In this document: positions 1 to 6,120 of the stretch, in pieces
Position numbering within the stretch: the first letter of the stretch is position 1
Layout: every line of letters begins with the position of its first letter
NCBI GenBank assembly: GCA_014360385.1
Contig: JACIXO010000050.1
Coordinates: 1-7,951, forward strand
Source of the DNA: Actinomycetota bacterium
GTDB lineage: Bacteria > Actinomycetota > Humimicrobiia > Humimicrobiales > Humimicrobiaceae
Length of the DNA: 7,951 bases
Reading direction: 5' to 3'
Notes under the pieces: model-generated
What the model was told of the DNA's origin: nothing
The model's database searches: none
What the model saw: only the letters and a program-made list of their open reading frames with translations
Made by a program: the position numbers and the translations under genes

Positions 1-707
1 CTGTTGGCCTTGAAAATCTTGACAACCTTGACCCTGAGTTTTATAACCCTGAGGGTGTTGAGCTTGGCGGAATAATTTATGGGGGGAGAGATTCAGATAC
101 CTGGGTTCCTGTCCAGGAAGCGTTTGATTGGGTTCATGGAATCATAACGATGGGAGCATCAATAGAATCAGAAACTACAGCTGCAACTCTTGGGAAAACA
201 GGGGTGAGGAAATTCAACCCTATGTCAAATCTTGATTTCCTGTCTATCCCTATTGGAGATTATGTGAGGATGAACCTGGAATTTGGTCAATCACTAAAGA
301 GACCACCAAAGATATTCAGTGTAAATTATTTTTTAAAAGATGAAAGCGGAAGTTATCTTAACTCAAAGTTAGATAAAAGAGTGTGGTTAAAATGGATGGA
401 ATTAAGAGTTCACAATGATGTTGAGGCTACAGACATTGGTATAAGTTTGATTCCGAAGTATAATGATTTAAAGTTACTGTTTAGTCAAATACTTGGTAAA
501 GAGTATAAGGAGGAAGAGTACATAAAGCAGTTTACCTTAAGGATACCTGAAAATATCTCAAAGATACACAGGATTAAGGGAATCTATTGCGAAATGGGAG
601 AAAGTGTTCCTGAGATATTATTCAAAGTCCTGGAGGAACAGAGAAAGAAATTGGAGCACTTAAGAGAAAAATATGGTGATTATATATCGCCATACAAATT
701 TCAGTGA
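1..707 (+). CDS. pckG: GTP-dependent phosphoenolpyruvate carboxykinase, C-terminal part (5' end outside window)
   Basis: The reading frame is open from base 3 to the stop at 705-707, giving about 234 C-terminal residues; full-length members have roughly 600. The enzyme interconverts oxaloacetate plus GTP with PEP, CO2 and GDP in the cytoplasm, serving gluconeogenesis or, in anaerobes, CO2 fixation. The visible stretch contains IIYGGRDSDTWVPVQEAFDW, whose Arg (codon 87-89) matches the substrate-binding Arg of the family's GGR motif. It is followed by GASIESETTAATLGKTGVR and later IPIGDYVRMNLEFG, KIFSVNYFL and a W..W.E.RVH segment, all typical of the archaeal-like GTP-PEPCK branch. The ATG at 150 is internal to the domain and is not the true start. 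The P-loop-like kinase motif lies upstream of the window. The gene converges on the DUF1015 gene with only 21 bp between stop codons and no clear terminator. Confidence 0.93.
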   Translation, partial: VGLENLDNLDPEFYNPEGVELGGIIYGGRDSDTWVPVQEAFDWVHGIITMGASIESETTAATLGKTGVRKFNPMSNLDFLSIPIGDYVRMNLEFGQSLKRPPKIFSVNYFLKDESGSYLNSKLDKRVWLKWMELRVHNDVEATDIGISLIPKYNDLKLLFSQILGKEYKEEEYIKQFTLRIPENISKIHRIKGIYCEMGESVPEILFKVLEEQRKKLEHLREKYGDYISPYKFQ

Positions 708-728
708 TTTAAATTCAGATTAACTTTT

Positions 729-2090
729 CTACACGTCAAATTTATATATCACAAGTCCACTTGCAGGTTTTGGATGGAAGTATGTTGACTTTTGGGGTAG
801 CAGTATTCCTTTAAAAGCCAGTTTTATAATTTCGTTGATGGAAAGTGGGTTTATGATTATTGCTATATCGAAAAATCCTGTATTTACTTGCTTAATAACC
901 TCGTCTATGGAGTGAGAAAACTCTATCTTTTGTATGTGGTAATCATCGAGTAATTTACCTAATAAAAGATTGTGAATTATGTTAACATCCAGGCTTTCAT
1001 AGTCCAGGTCTATTTTTTCTCTTTCAGGGTGCAGCTCTTCGATGTTTACTTTCAGAGTAGCAAAACATCCTCTTCTTTCTTTGGAGTAGATGTAAAAAGT
1101 TTTTTTTCCTCTTGATTTGCTGTGATAAAGTTTTTGCGTTATTTCTGTAGCACAGGGTGTGTTAAAAGGCTCTATAGAGAATATGGGGCTTATTTTATAA
1201 AGTATTGGCTCTATACCAGAATAAAGTTCAAATTTCAGAGCTCTATGCACAGGAAGGACATTTATTCCTTCCTGACTACTGTCTACGTAAAGAGTTAATA
1301 CATAACTTTCTGGTGAGTTTTCTGGCAAAAAATTTGATAAATTTTCGATTCTGGTTTCAGCTTCAGTTTTAGTTTTTGTTTTATTTTTATCTTTATATCT
1401 TACGTTTTTACATTCATTTTCGTATGCCAGGGAAGTCTCGTATCTATGGTGTCCATCAGCAATAAGAAGATTTTTATCTTTCATAATATTAACGATTTTT
1501 TCTGTTACAGCGGAATCAGATATTTTCCAGAGTTTAAAATTAAGCGAAGAATCGTATTGTGCATTTGTGACTAAATAAGGTGCTCTTTTATCTTTTTGTG
1601 CTTCAAGTATTTTGACTAGCTCTCCTTGGGGGTCGTCGTATATAGTATATACAGGCTCAAAATTTGTTCTGCAACTTCTTAAGAGATTAAGCCTGTCTTT
1701 CTTGGGTAGCGACATTGTTTTTTCGTGAGGGAATATTTTCTTAGAACTATATGGTTCTACTTTAGTGATGCCGAAAAAACCAACCAGTTTCTTAGTTGTG
1801 CCCTTGGCGGTATACTTTTCTTCGAGAATATAAAAGGAGCTTTTATTGTCTACGATCAGTATTTTTTGTCTTAACCACTCCTCTAGGATTTGCCTGGCGG
1901 CATTATATCTATTTTTTAAGCCCCTTTCTTCTGGTAGAATTAAATTAACGATATTGTAGGGACTCAGTCGGAATAGGTTCTTTCTTTCTTCGGAGGATAT
2001 AACATCATAAGGCGGAGAGATAACATACGAGATATCGGAGATTTTGTCGCAATTATAGAGAACTCCCCTAAATGGCAGGATATCTACCAT
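729..2090 (-). CDS. DUF1015 family protein, function unknown
   Basis: A 453-residue soluble protein of the DUF1015 family, whose biochemical role is not established to my knowledge. Family hallmarks are visible: an N-terminal PFRG segment followed by PPYDVIS (about residues 26-32), PHEKTM (about 121-126), and the signature IADGHHRYETSLAY (about 210-223), where the Asp, two His and Arg suggest a polar active site. There is no signal peptide or membrane segment. Members are commonly about 400-430 residues. The excess here is partly a Lys/Thr/Glu-rich low-complexity insertion at about residues 233-252 (bases 1335-1394), just after the HHRYE motif. The ATG at 2090 has a GAGGAG ribosome site 7 nt upstream, and the protein aligns from the first PFRG motif, so the start looks sound. 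It is divergent from hypB across a 563-bp gap and has its own predicted promoter at 2219-2247. No functional link to the hydrogenase can be claimed. Confidence 0.9.
   Translation of the reverse strand: MVDILPFRGVLYNCDKISDISYVISPPYDVISSEERKNLFRLSPYNIVNLILPEERGLKNRYNAARQILEEWLRQKILIVDNKSSFYILEEKYTAKGTTKKLVGFFGITKVEPYSSKKIFPHEKTMSLPKKDRLNLLRSCRTNFEPVYTIYDDPQGELVKILEAQKDKRAPYLVTNAQYDSSLNFKLWKISDSAVTEKIVNIMKDKNLLIADGHHRYETSLAYENECKNVRYKDKNKTKTKTEAETRIENLSNFLPENSPESYVLTLYVDSSQEGINVLPVHRALKFELYSGIEPILYKISPIFSIEPFNTPCATEITQKLYHSKSRGKKTFYIYSKERRGCFATLKVNIEELHPEREKIDLDYESLDVNIIHNLLLGKLLDDYHIQKIEFSHSIDEVIKQVNTGFFDIAIIINPLSINEIIKLAFKGILLPQKSTYFHPKPASGLVIYKFDV
1335..1394 (-). repeat. Low-complexity Lys/Thr-rich coding insertion in the DUF1015 gene
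   Basis: Codons for about residues 233-252 read KDKNKTKTKTEAETRIENLS. On the plus strand this is a stretch of T-runs broken by single other bases. It directly follows the family's HHRYE signature, where I would expect a short loop. It looks like a slippage-generated loop expansion that kept the frame open. Confidence 0.6.
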
Positions 2091-2153
2091 GTTTATGCTC
2101 CTCTTTTTTGTGTTTGATTCATTTTATCATTTTATGATTGATTCGGACTTAAA

Positions 2154-2177
2154 TAGTATTCCAATTAGTATTCCAAT
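2154..2177. repeat. Perfect tandem duplication of a 12-bp unit (tagtattccaat x2)
   Basis: Bases 2154-2165 and 2166-2177 are identical 12-mers in tandem. They lie 64-87 bp upstream of the DUF1015 start codon and inside its predicted 5' leader (start expected near 2212 on the minus strand). The near 10-12-bp period would put two copies of a protein-binding site on about the same DNA face. A simple replication-slippage duplication is equally possible. Confidence 0.8.
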
Positions 2178-2218
2178 TTTTTAACATTCAATTACATTCT
2201 GTTCGGAATTGTGCACGA

Positions 2219-2247
2219 ATTATAACAGTATTGGTGCTTATTTTCAA
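2219..2247 (-). promoter_or_regulatory. Sigma70-type promoter for the DUF1015 gene
   Basis: On the minus strand, TTGAAA (2247-2242) is followed by a 17-bp spacer and a perfect TATAAT (2224-2219). The -10 is preceded by TGT, giving an extended -10. Transcription would start near 2212, leaving a leader of about 120 nt before the ATG at 2090. The start region is flanked by a small ttcg/cgaa inverted repeat (2202-2205 and 2216-2219) that could serve as an operator, but this is weak. Confidence 0.65.
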
Positions 2248-2511
2248 TTTTGTTATATTTGTTGTCTATAAAATCAAGCTGTATAGGCTTTTGATGGTCT
2301 TCTAATAACCTACTCTTGTTTTAACCTTAGCTTGTTTTGCTGATTTTGGTATTGTTTTTGCCAGAAAGTCTTTTCTTTGCCCACTAATATTCTTGCTAGT
2401 GTTCCTTTGCATTTGTTACTGATCTATAAATGTTAAATTCTAAAGATTTTTAAGGTCATTTTTTGCATTTATTATATTTGTCTTATTATGTTTGTAACTT
2501 TTTTTTCAATG

Positions 2512-2541
2512 TTGACATTAAATCAATTGTTAGGTTAGTAT
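2512..2541 (+). promoter_or_regulatory. Candidate sigma70 promoter for hypB
   Basis: A consensus TTGACA (2512-2517) is followed by an 18-bp spacer and TAGTAT (2536-2541, 4/6 match to TATAAT). Transcription would start near 2548. That leaves a leader of about 105 nt containing two hairpins before the hypB start codon. In this AT-rich gap the -10 box alone is weak evidence; the exact -35 and its placement raise it. Confidence 0.5.
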
Positions 2542-2553
2542 ATCTTACGTTTA

Positions 2554-2568
2554 GTTATTTTTAATAAC
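2554..2568 (+). promoter_or_regulatory. Small perfect hairpin at the start of the predicted hypB leader
   Basis: The arms gttatt (2554-2559) and aataac (2563-2568) are perfect reverse complements around a TTT loop. They sit just after the predicted start of transcription. This could be a 5' stem protecting the mRNA, or an operator. A stem this short and AT-rich could also be chance. Confidence 0.35.
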
Positions 2569-2575
2569 AGGATTT

Positions 2576-2617
2576 TGCCTCGGTCATCCCATTAAAGTGG
2601 CTGGAGGGGCATTTTTT
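2576..2617 (+). terminator. GC-rich hairpin plus T-run upstream of hypB (attenuator-like or terminator)
   Basis: This is the only GC-rich patch in the 563-bp gap. The arms tgcctc (2576-2581) and gaggggca (2604-2611) can pair with one G-T wobble. An inner tcc (2587-2589) can pair with gga (2603-2605) as an alternative extension. The hairpin runs directly into an A and six T residues (2612-2617), the layout of an intrinsic terminator. It lies between the predicted hypB promoter and the hypB start, 36 nt before the ATG, so it may attenuate hypB transcription. It could also end a short transcript from the gap. It matches no riboswitch consensus I know. Confidence 0.45.
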
Positions 2618-2653
2618 ATTGAGAAGACATTTAAAATTTTTTAAGGATACTTT

Positions 2654-3340
2654 ATGGAAATAGAGATTATTGAGAATGTCTTCAAGTATAATGAAGCTCA
2701 GGCATCCACAAACCGAGAGATTTTTAAAGAAAACAATATAGTGGTTTTTAACCTTCTCTCTTCCCCTGGTGCAGGAAAAACATCTCTTATTTTGGAAACT
2801 CTTAAACGGCTAAAAAACAGGCTAAATATAGGAGTTGTTGAAGGTGATATATCATCTACTCATGATGCTATGAAAATCAAGGAGTATATAGATGAAGTTG
2901 TTCAAATTAACACCGGGGGTACATGTCACCTGAATGCTACTATGGTGGCTAAAGCTATTGAAAAGTTGGATCTTAAGGATTTGGATGTTCTTATAATTGA
3001 GAATGTAGGAAATCTCATATGTCCAGTAAGTTTTGATCTTGGTGAGGACTTTAAAGTACTGGTTTCGTCTGTTTCTGAAGGCCACGACAAACCTGTAAAA
3101 TATCCACCTATATTTGTAAGAAGCAATTTAATTCTCTTGAACAAAATTGATTTGCTAAATGGAAGCGATTTCGACACTAGCCTCTTTGAGGGTAAGGTTA
3201 CCGAGCTCAATCCAGGTGTTCAGATAATTAAGTTATCATGTAAGACTGGTGTAGGAATTGACGAGTGGATAAAGTGGCTTGAAGCCCGAGTGTCTGGAAA
3301 AATCCTGAATGTGAGAGAATTTTCTAAAAATTCTAAATAA
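2654..3340 (+). CDS. hypB: Hydrogenase nickel incorporation GTPase HypB
   Basis: HypB is a dimeric cytoplasmic SIMIBI-class GTPase that, with HypA, delivers Ni to the immature large subunit of [NiFe] hydrogenases. This 228-residue copy shows the P-loop SSPGAGKTS (residues 36-44), a VVEGDISSTHD segment (about 61-71), the metal-site GGTCHLNA with Cys91-His92, ENVGNLICP with Cys123, and LLNKIDLL as the guanine-specificity NKxD motif. Cys91, His92 and Cys123 match the conserved G-domain nickel/zinc site. The His-rich nickel-storage tract and the N-terminal CxxCGC site found in some HypB proteins are absent, so this is the minimal form. The ATG has AAGGA 6 nt upstream. It lies 140 bp before the hydrogenase beta subunit gene, fitting its role in maturing that enzyme. 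HypA and the other Hyp proteins are not in the window. Confidence 0.96.
   Translation: MEIEIIENVFKYNEAQASTNREIFKENNIVVFNLLSSPGAGKTSLILETLKRLKNRLNIGVVEGDISSTHDAMKIKEYIDEVVQINTGGTCHLNATMVAKAIEKLDLKDLDVLIIENVGNLICPVSFDLGEDFKVLVSSVSEGHDKPVKYPPIFVRSNLILLNKIDLLNGSDFDTSLFEGKVTELNPGVQIIKLSCKTGVGIDEWIKWLEARVSGKILNVREFSKNSK
3316..3334 (+). other. AT-rich 8-bp hairpin at the 3' end of hypB
   Basis: The arms agaatttt (3316-3323) and aaaattct (3327-3334) are perfect reverse complements around a 3-nt loop, ending four bases before the hypB stop codon. No clean T-run follows, so it is not a canonical intrinsic terminator. It may stabilise the mRNA 3' end, or may be chance in AT-rich coding DNA. Confidence 0.35.
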
Positions 3341-3356
3341 ATTTTAAATAGCAATA

Positions 3357-3394
3357 TTGACAATACCTCGTGCAAATGGTAGTTTTGTTACAAT
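3357..3394 (+). promoter_or_regulatory. Candidate promoter for the hydBGDA cluster
   Basis: A consensus TTGACA (3357-3362) has a poor -10 (TAGTTT) at 17-bp spacing. A better -10, TACAAT (3389-3394), is preceded by TGT and so forms an extended -10 that needs no strong -35. The two elements do not share a normal spacing (26 bp), so at most one is used as read. Either would start transcription about 80-95 nt before hydB. Read-through from hypB is also possible, as no clear terminator separates them. Confidence 0.4.
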
Positions 3395-3404
3395 CTTATT
3401 ACAA
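3385..3404. promoter_or_regulatory. Imperfect inverted repeat TTGTTA-N8-TTACAA overlapping the hyd promoter
   Basis: The half-sites TTGTTA (3385-3390) and TTACAA (3399-3404) are reverse complements at 5 of 6 positions and overlap the extended -10. A further TTAACAA lies at 3433-3439. These resemble half-sites of the redox repressor Rex, whose usual operator is TTGTTAA-N4-TTAACAA. The spacing here is 2 bp too long for a canonical site, so assignment to Rex is speculative. Confidence 0.25.
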
Positions 3405-3466
3405 GTCGCAAGCCTTTTGAGAATGAGAAATATTAACAAGTTATTGTAAGGTTTTAAGCATTGAAA

Positions 3467-3480
3467 AAGGGGGGGAATGG
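3467..3480 (+). promoter_or_regulatory. Ribosome binding site of hydB containing a run of seven G
   Basis: The sequence before the hydB ATG is AAGGGGGGGAATGG, with G7 at 3469-3475. It can act as a Shine-Dalgarno site at normal spacing. It is odd because a homopolymer of this length in an AT-rich genome could slip and change the spacing between ribosome site and start codon. No other start codon in this frame follows the upstream stop at 3424-3426 except a weak ATT at 3460. Confidence 0.6.
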
Positions 3481-4518
3481 ATGCTTTATAAGATTTTGCC
3501 CAGAGACAGTTACCAATCCTTTGTGGAGAATCTCATCAGGAATTTTGATTTCATTGGTCCAAAGAGAAAAGACAAAGCCACTCATGAATTTACGAAAATA
3601 ACCTCTTTCGGAGAGCTGGATTTATCCTATAAGAAAACTACAATTCCGCCTGCTAAACAAATTTTGTTTCCCTCAACTGAAGAAATAGTGGAATACAGAA
3701 GAGAAGATAATAGTATCGAGTTTAGACCAGTAGTTGAACATAGCTTAAAGCTTCTTTTTGGGGTTCACTCCTGTGATATAAATGCAATAAACTTCCTTGA
3801 CAAGGTTTTCTCTACAGATTTTTCAGATGACAATTATCTCTCTAAAAGAAGAAATATGGTAATAATTGGAACAGATTGTGAACCAAGGGAGACCTGCTTT
3901 TGCCTGGCGATGGGGAAGGAGTATGTTACGGCTGGATTTGATTTGTTTCTTAGTGAGCTCACAAACAGATACTTTGTAAGGGTAGCTACTTCACAAGGAA
4001 ATAAGTTGATTGAAAAATATGCATCAGGGATATCTAGCGCAGGTGAAAAAGACTTTAAGGAATATAATGAAAAAATTGGTGATTTCAGGAAGAAGTTTAA
4101 ATTATCTCCTGATGCCAAAAGTTTTTATGATAATTTTGACTTAATATATAACGATGAAGAATTCTGGAAAAAGGTTGCTAAAAACTGCTTCAGCTGTGGT
4201 TCGTGCTGTCTTGTTTGTCCCACCTGTTTTTGCTTTAATGTACGAGATGAAATTGAGCTTAACCTAAAAGAGGGAAAGAGAATAAGAGAGTGGGATTCCT
4301 GCATGATACCTGAATATGGTCTGGTTGCTGGTGGTCATAATTTCAGGCCAACCAAGGAAAACAGGCTCAAACAAAGATATCAGTGCAAGCTAAAAACATT
4401 CGTAGATAAGTTCAATACATATGCCTGTGTTGGCTGTGGAAGGTGTATAGAAACTTGCCTAGCCAACATTAGCATAGCCAGTGATATTGATTCAGTTAGA
4501 AAAGAGGTGACTGTATAG
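3481..4518 (+). CDS. hydB: Group 3b [NiFe] hydrogenase (sulfhydrogenase) beta subunit, iron-sulfur protein
   Basis: A 345-residue cytoplasmic iron-sulfur subunit related to Pyrococcus sulfhydrogenase beta and to anaerobic sulfite reductase subunit A. It passes electrons between the hydrogenase core and the flavin subunit HydG. The N-terminal half shows family-conserved cysteine segments GVHSCDINAI and TDCEPRETCFC (Cys133, 139, 141). The C-terminal half carries two ferredoxin-type motifs: Cys236-x2-Cys239-x2-Cys242-x3-Cys246-Pro, and Cys316-x2-Cys319-x2-Cys322-x3-Cys326. The second is followed by Leu rather than the usual Pro, but all four ligands are present. The length suits the family. It is the first gene of hydBGDA, and its stop (4516-4518) is one base before the hydG ATG, indicating co-transcription and likely translational coupling. 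AsrA of a sulfite reductase is the main alternative, and the [NiFe] subunits downstream argue against it. Confidence 0.93.
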   Translation: MLYKILPRDSYQSFVENLIRNFDFIGPKRKDKATHEFTKITSFGELDLSYKKTTIPPAKQILFPSTEEIVEYRREDNSIEFRPVVEHSLKLLFGVHSCDINAINFLDKVFSTDFSDDNYLSKRRNMVIIGTDCEPRETCFCLAMGKEYVTAGFDLFLSELTNRYFVRVATSQGNKLIEKYASGISSAGEKDFKEYNEKIGDFRKKFKLSPDAKSFYDNFDLIYNDEEFWKKVAKNCFSCGSCCLVCPTCFCFNVRDEIELNLKEGKRIREWDSCMIPEYGLVAGGHNFRPTKENRLKQRYQCKLKTFVDKFNTYACVGCGRCIETCLANISIASDIDSVRKEVTV

Positions 4519-4519
4519 A

Positions 4520-5380
4520 ATGGAGTTAAAGATGAAAGAAAAAGAGAGCAAAAAAACAATCTATGTTCCTGATATTGCAAAGATAACCCGAATAGAAGAA
4601 GTTACACCTACTGAGAAGCTTTTTAATATTGTATTTGAGGAGCCGAAAAAGCAGGAAGAGTTTAGCTTTAAGCCAGGACAATTTGTGGAGCTTACTGTTT
4701 TTGGTGTGGGAGAAGCTCCTTTTTCTATAACTTCTAATCCTAATAATAAGGAGTATTTCCAGCTCTGCATAAGAAACATAGGAAATGTTTCTGGTGCCCT
4801 TCATAGAATGAAGGAAGGTAGCAAAGTCGGAATAAGAGGTCCTTTCGGAAATGGTTACTTCCCATATGAGAAAATGAAAAATCATAATGTTTTGATCATC
4901 GCAGGGGGTTTAGGATTGGCACCTCTAATGTCGCTTATAAGATACATTCTCGACAGTAGAGATGATTATAAGGAAATAATGATAATTTATGGAGCTGTCA
5001 ATCCTGCTAGTATATTATATAAAGAGGACATAGGTGAGTGGTGCAAGAGAGATGATATAAGGGTATGTCTTACAGTTGATAATCCTGATGATAAGTGGAC
5101 AGGAGAGATTGGAGTATGCACTAATCTTATTCCCAGGGTAGATTTTCCTCCTGAAGACACTAAGGTTGTAGTTTGCGGGCCACCGGTAATGTATAAATAC
5201 GTAGTGCAGGAGCTTGAGAAAAAAGAGTTTGCTCCCGAAGACGTTTACCTTTCCCTTGAAAGAAGAATGGAGTGTGGAGTAGGAAAGTGTAATCATTGTC
5301 ATATAGGAAACAAGCTTTCCTGTGTTGACGGGCCTGTATTTAGCTTATGGGAAATTAAGAACCTAAAGGAGGCTATATAA
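4520..5380 (+). CDS. hydG: Group 3b [NiFe] hydrogenase gamma subunit, FAD/NAD(P)-binding reductase
   Basis: The flavoprotein subunit that exchanges electrons with NAD(P)(H), in the ferredoxin-NADP reductase / PyrK-like superfamily. The FAD domain has FKPGQFVELTV and EAPFSITSNP (about residues 50-74) and RGPFGNGYFP (about 106-115). The nucleotide domain has IIAGGLGLAPL (about 126-136) and CGPPVMY (219-225). The C-terminal [2Fe-2S] site is Cys252-x4-Cys257-x2-Cys260-x7-Cys268, followed by DGPVF. No feature here separates NADH from NADPH preference. Two starts are possible. ATG 4520 lies one base after the hydB stop with GAGGTG 10 nt upstream. ATG 4532 (Met5) has GGAG 6 nt upstream, and the choice changes only four residues. 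AsrB of sulfite reductase and PyrK are close relatives, and the operon context decides for the hydrogenase. Confidence 0.94.
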   Translation: MELKMKEKESKKTIYVPDIAKITRIEEVTPTEKLFNIVFEEPKKQEEFSFKPGQFVELTVFGVGEAPFSITSNPNNKEYFQLCIRNIGNVSGALHRMKEGSKVGIRGPFGNGYFPYEKMKNHNVLIIAGGLGLAPLMSLIRYILDSRDDYKEIMIIYGAVNPASILYKEDIGEWCKRDDIRVCLTVDNPDDKWTGEIGVCTNLIPRVDFPPEDTKVVVCGPPVMYKYVVQELEKKEFAPEDVYLSLERRMECGVGKCNHCHIGNKLSCVDGPVFSLWEIKNLKEAI

Positions 5381-6120
5381 TGAGTGGTAAGCCCAAAGTT
5401 GGAATTTTCGGCTTTACTGGATGTGGTGGATGCCAGTTAGAGATTCTAGATGCAGAAGACAAATTAGTAGATTTGGCTAGCGCTGTAGATATCGTTCACT
5501 TTACTGAGGCTATTACGGAGCACAGCGATGACTACGAGATTGCTCTGGTGGAGGGCTCCATTTCTACAAACCACGATGTAGAGAGGATAAAAAAGATAGG
5601 AAGCATTGCTAAAATCATTGTTGCGATTGGAGCTTGTGCATGTACCGGAGGCTTAAACTGTCTCAAAAATTTATACGGGGTTGAAAAGGCAAAGGAGCTT
5701 GTATACGGTGATAAAAAAGACTGGATAGATGCGATTGAAACCAGACCAATAGATGAGTATGTAAAAGTTGACTACTACGCAAGAGGATGTCCGCCTAATA
5801 GGTTTGAAATTCTCCAGATAGTGAAAGCCCTCATTCTTGGTAAGAAGCCTGAGATACCAAACTATCCTGTGTGTGTTGAGTGTAAAAGACTAGGGAATAC
5901 GTGTGTTTACGATTTGGGTATGACCTGCATGGGGCCGATTGCTAGGGCAGGATGTGAAGCAAGATGTCCAAGCAATGGTTCCGGTTGTGAAGCTTGCAGG
6001 GGAGTGATAGATGAACCTAATGTAAATGCCCAAAAAGATTTACTAGCTGAGCGAGGTCTAACAGTCGAGGACATAATGGAACAATTCAATCTCTACAATG
6101 CTTGTAAGAAACTTGTGTAA
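5380..6120 (+). CDS. hydD: Group 3b [NiFe] hydrogenase delta (small) subunit
   Basis: The small subunit that pairs with HydA and carries electrons away from the Ni-Fe site. This 246-residue protein starts directly with the cluster domain and has no twin-arginine signal, as expected for a cytoplasmic enzyme. The proximal [4Fe-4S] ligands are seen as GCGGC (Cys15, Cys18), AIGACACTGG (Cys86, with an extra Cys88) and RGCPPNR (Cys137). The C-terminal part has eight more cysteines (165, 168, 175, 183, 192, 196, 203, 206) with the spacing of two further [4Fe-4S] clusters. The ATG overlaps the last base of the hydG stop (TAATG) and has AAAGGAGG upstream, so it is translationally coupled. It is followed by 186 bp before hydA. 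Coenzyme F420-reducing hydrogenase small subunits are related, but the HydB/HydG neighbours point to group 3b. Confidence 0.95.
   Translation: MSGKPKVGIFGFTGCGGCQLEILDAEDKLVDLASAVDIVHFTEAITEHSDDYEIALVEGSISTNHDVERIKKIGSIAKIIVAIGACACTGGLNCLKNLYGVEKAKELVYGDKKDWIDAIETRPIDEYVKVDYYARGCPPNRFEILQIVKALILGKKPEIPNYPVCVECKRLGNTCVYDLGMTCMGPIARAGCEARCPSNGSGCEACRGVIDEPNVNAQKDLLAERGLTVEDIMEQFNLYNACKKLV

Larger units (their letters stand above)
2091..2653. other. 563-bp intergenic region between divergent DUF1015 and hypB genes
   Basis: This gap is very T-rich on the plus strand and has no convincing gene on either strand. From left to right it holds the minus-strand ribosome site, a 12-bp tandem duplication (2154-2177), a minus-strand promoter (2219-2247), about 260 bp with nothing recognisable (2248-2511), then a plus-strand promoter (2512-2541) and two hairpins before hypB. 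The longest small frame noticed is a 36-codon minus-strand ORF at 2302-2412 rich in Lys and Arg, with no ribosome site. I see no tRNA, riboswitch consensus or transposon end. Confidence 0.75.

Noticed and set aside
2302..2412. 36-codon minus-strand ORF encoding a Lys/Arg-rich peptide
   Set aside because: No ribosome binding site before its ATG, an in-frame stop lies two codons upstream, and the Lys content is what T-rich plus-strand DNA yields by chance. I cannot support it as a gene.
2248..2511. Possible decayed gene or non-coding RNA in the T-rich gap
   Set aside because: Translations on the minus strand give short Lys/Gln-rich runs broken by stops, with no recognisable family. No stable GC-containing stem was seen.
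2576..2617. Known riboswitch (NiCo, fluoride, preQ1, c-di-GMP) before hypB
   Set aside because: None of the conserved cores of these classes can be read in the sequence; only a plain hairpin with a T-run is supported.
2852..3210. Minus-strand frames opposite hypB
   Set aside because: They are antisense shadows of a gene with clear family motifs, with no ribosome sites and no recognisable products.
4526..5302. Minus-strand frames opposite hydG
   Set aside because: Shadow frames of the flavoprotein gene with Ser/Phe/Leu-rich translations lacking any domain.
3481..5380. Anaerobic sulfite reductase AsrAB
   Set aside because: HydB and HydG resemble AsrA and AsrB, but no siroheme AsrC follows; the next genes are the [NiFe] small and large subunits.
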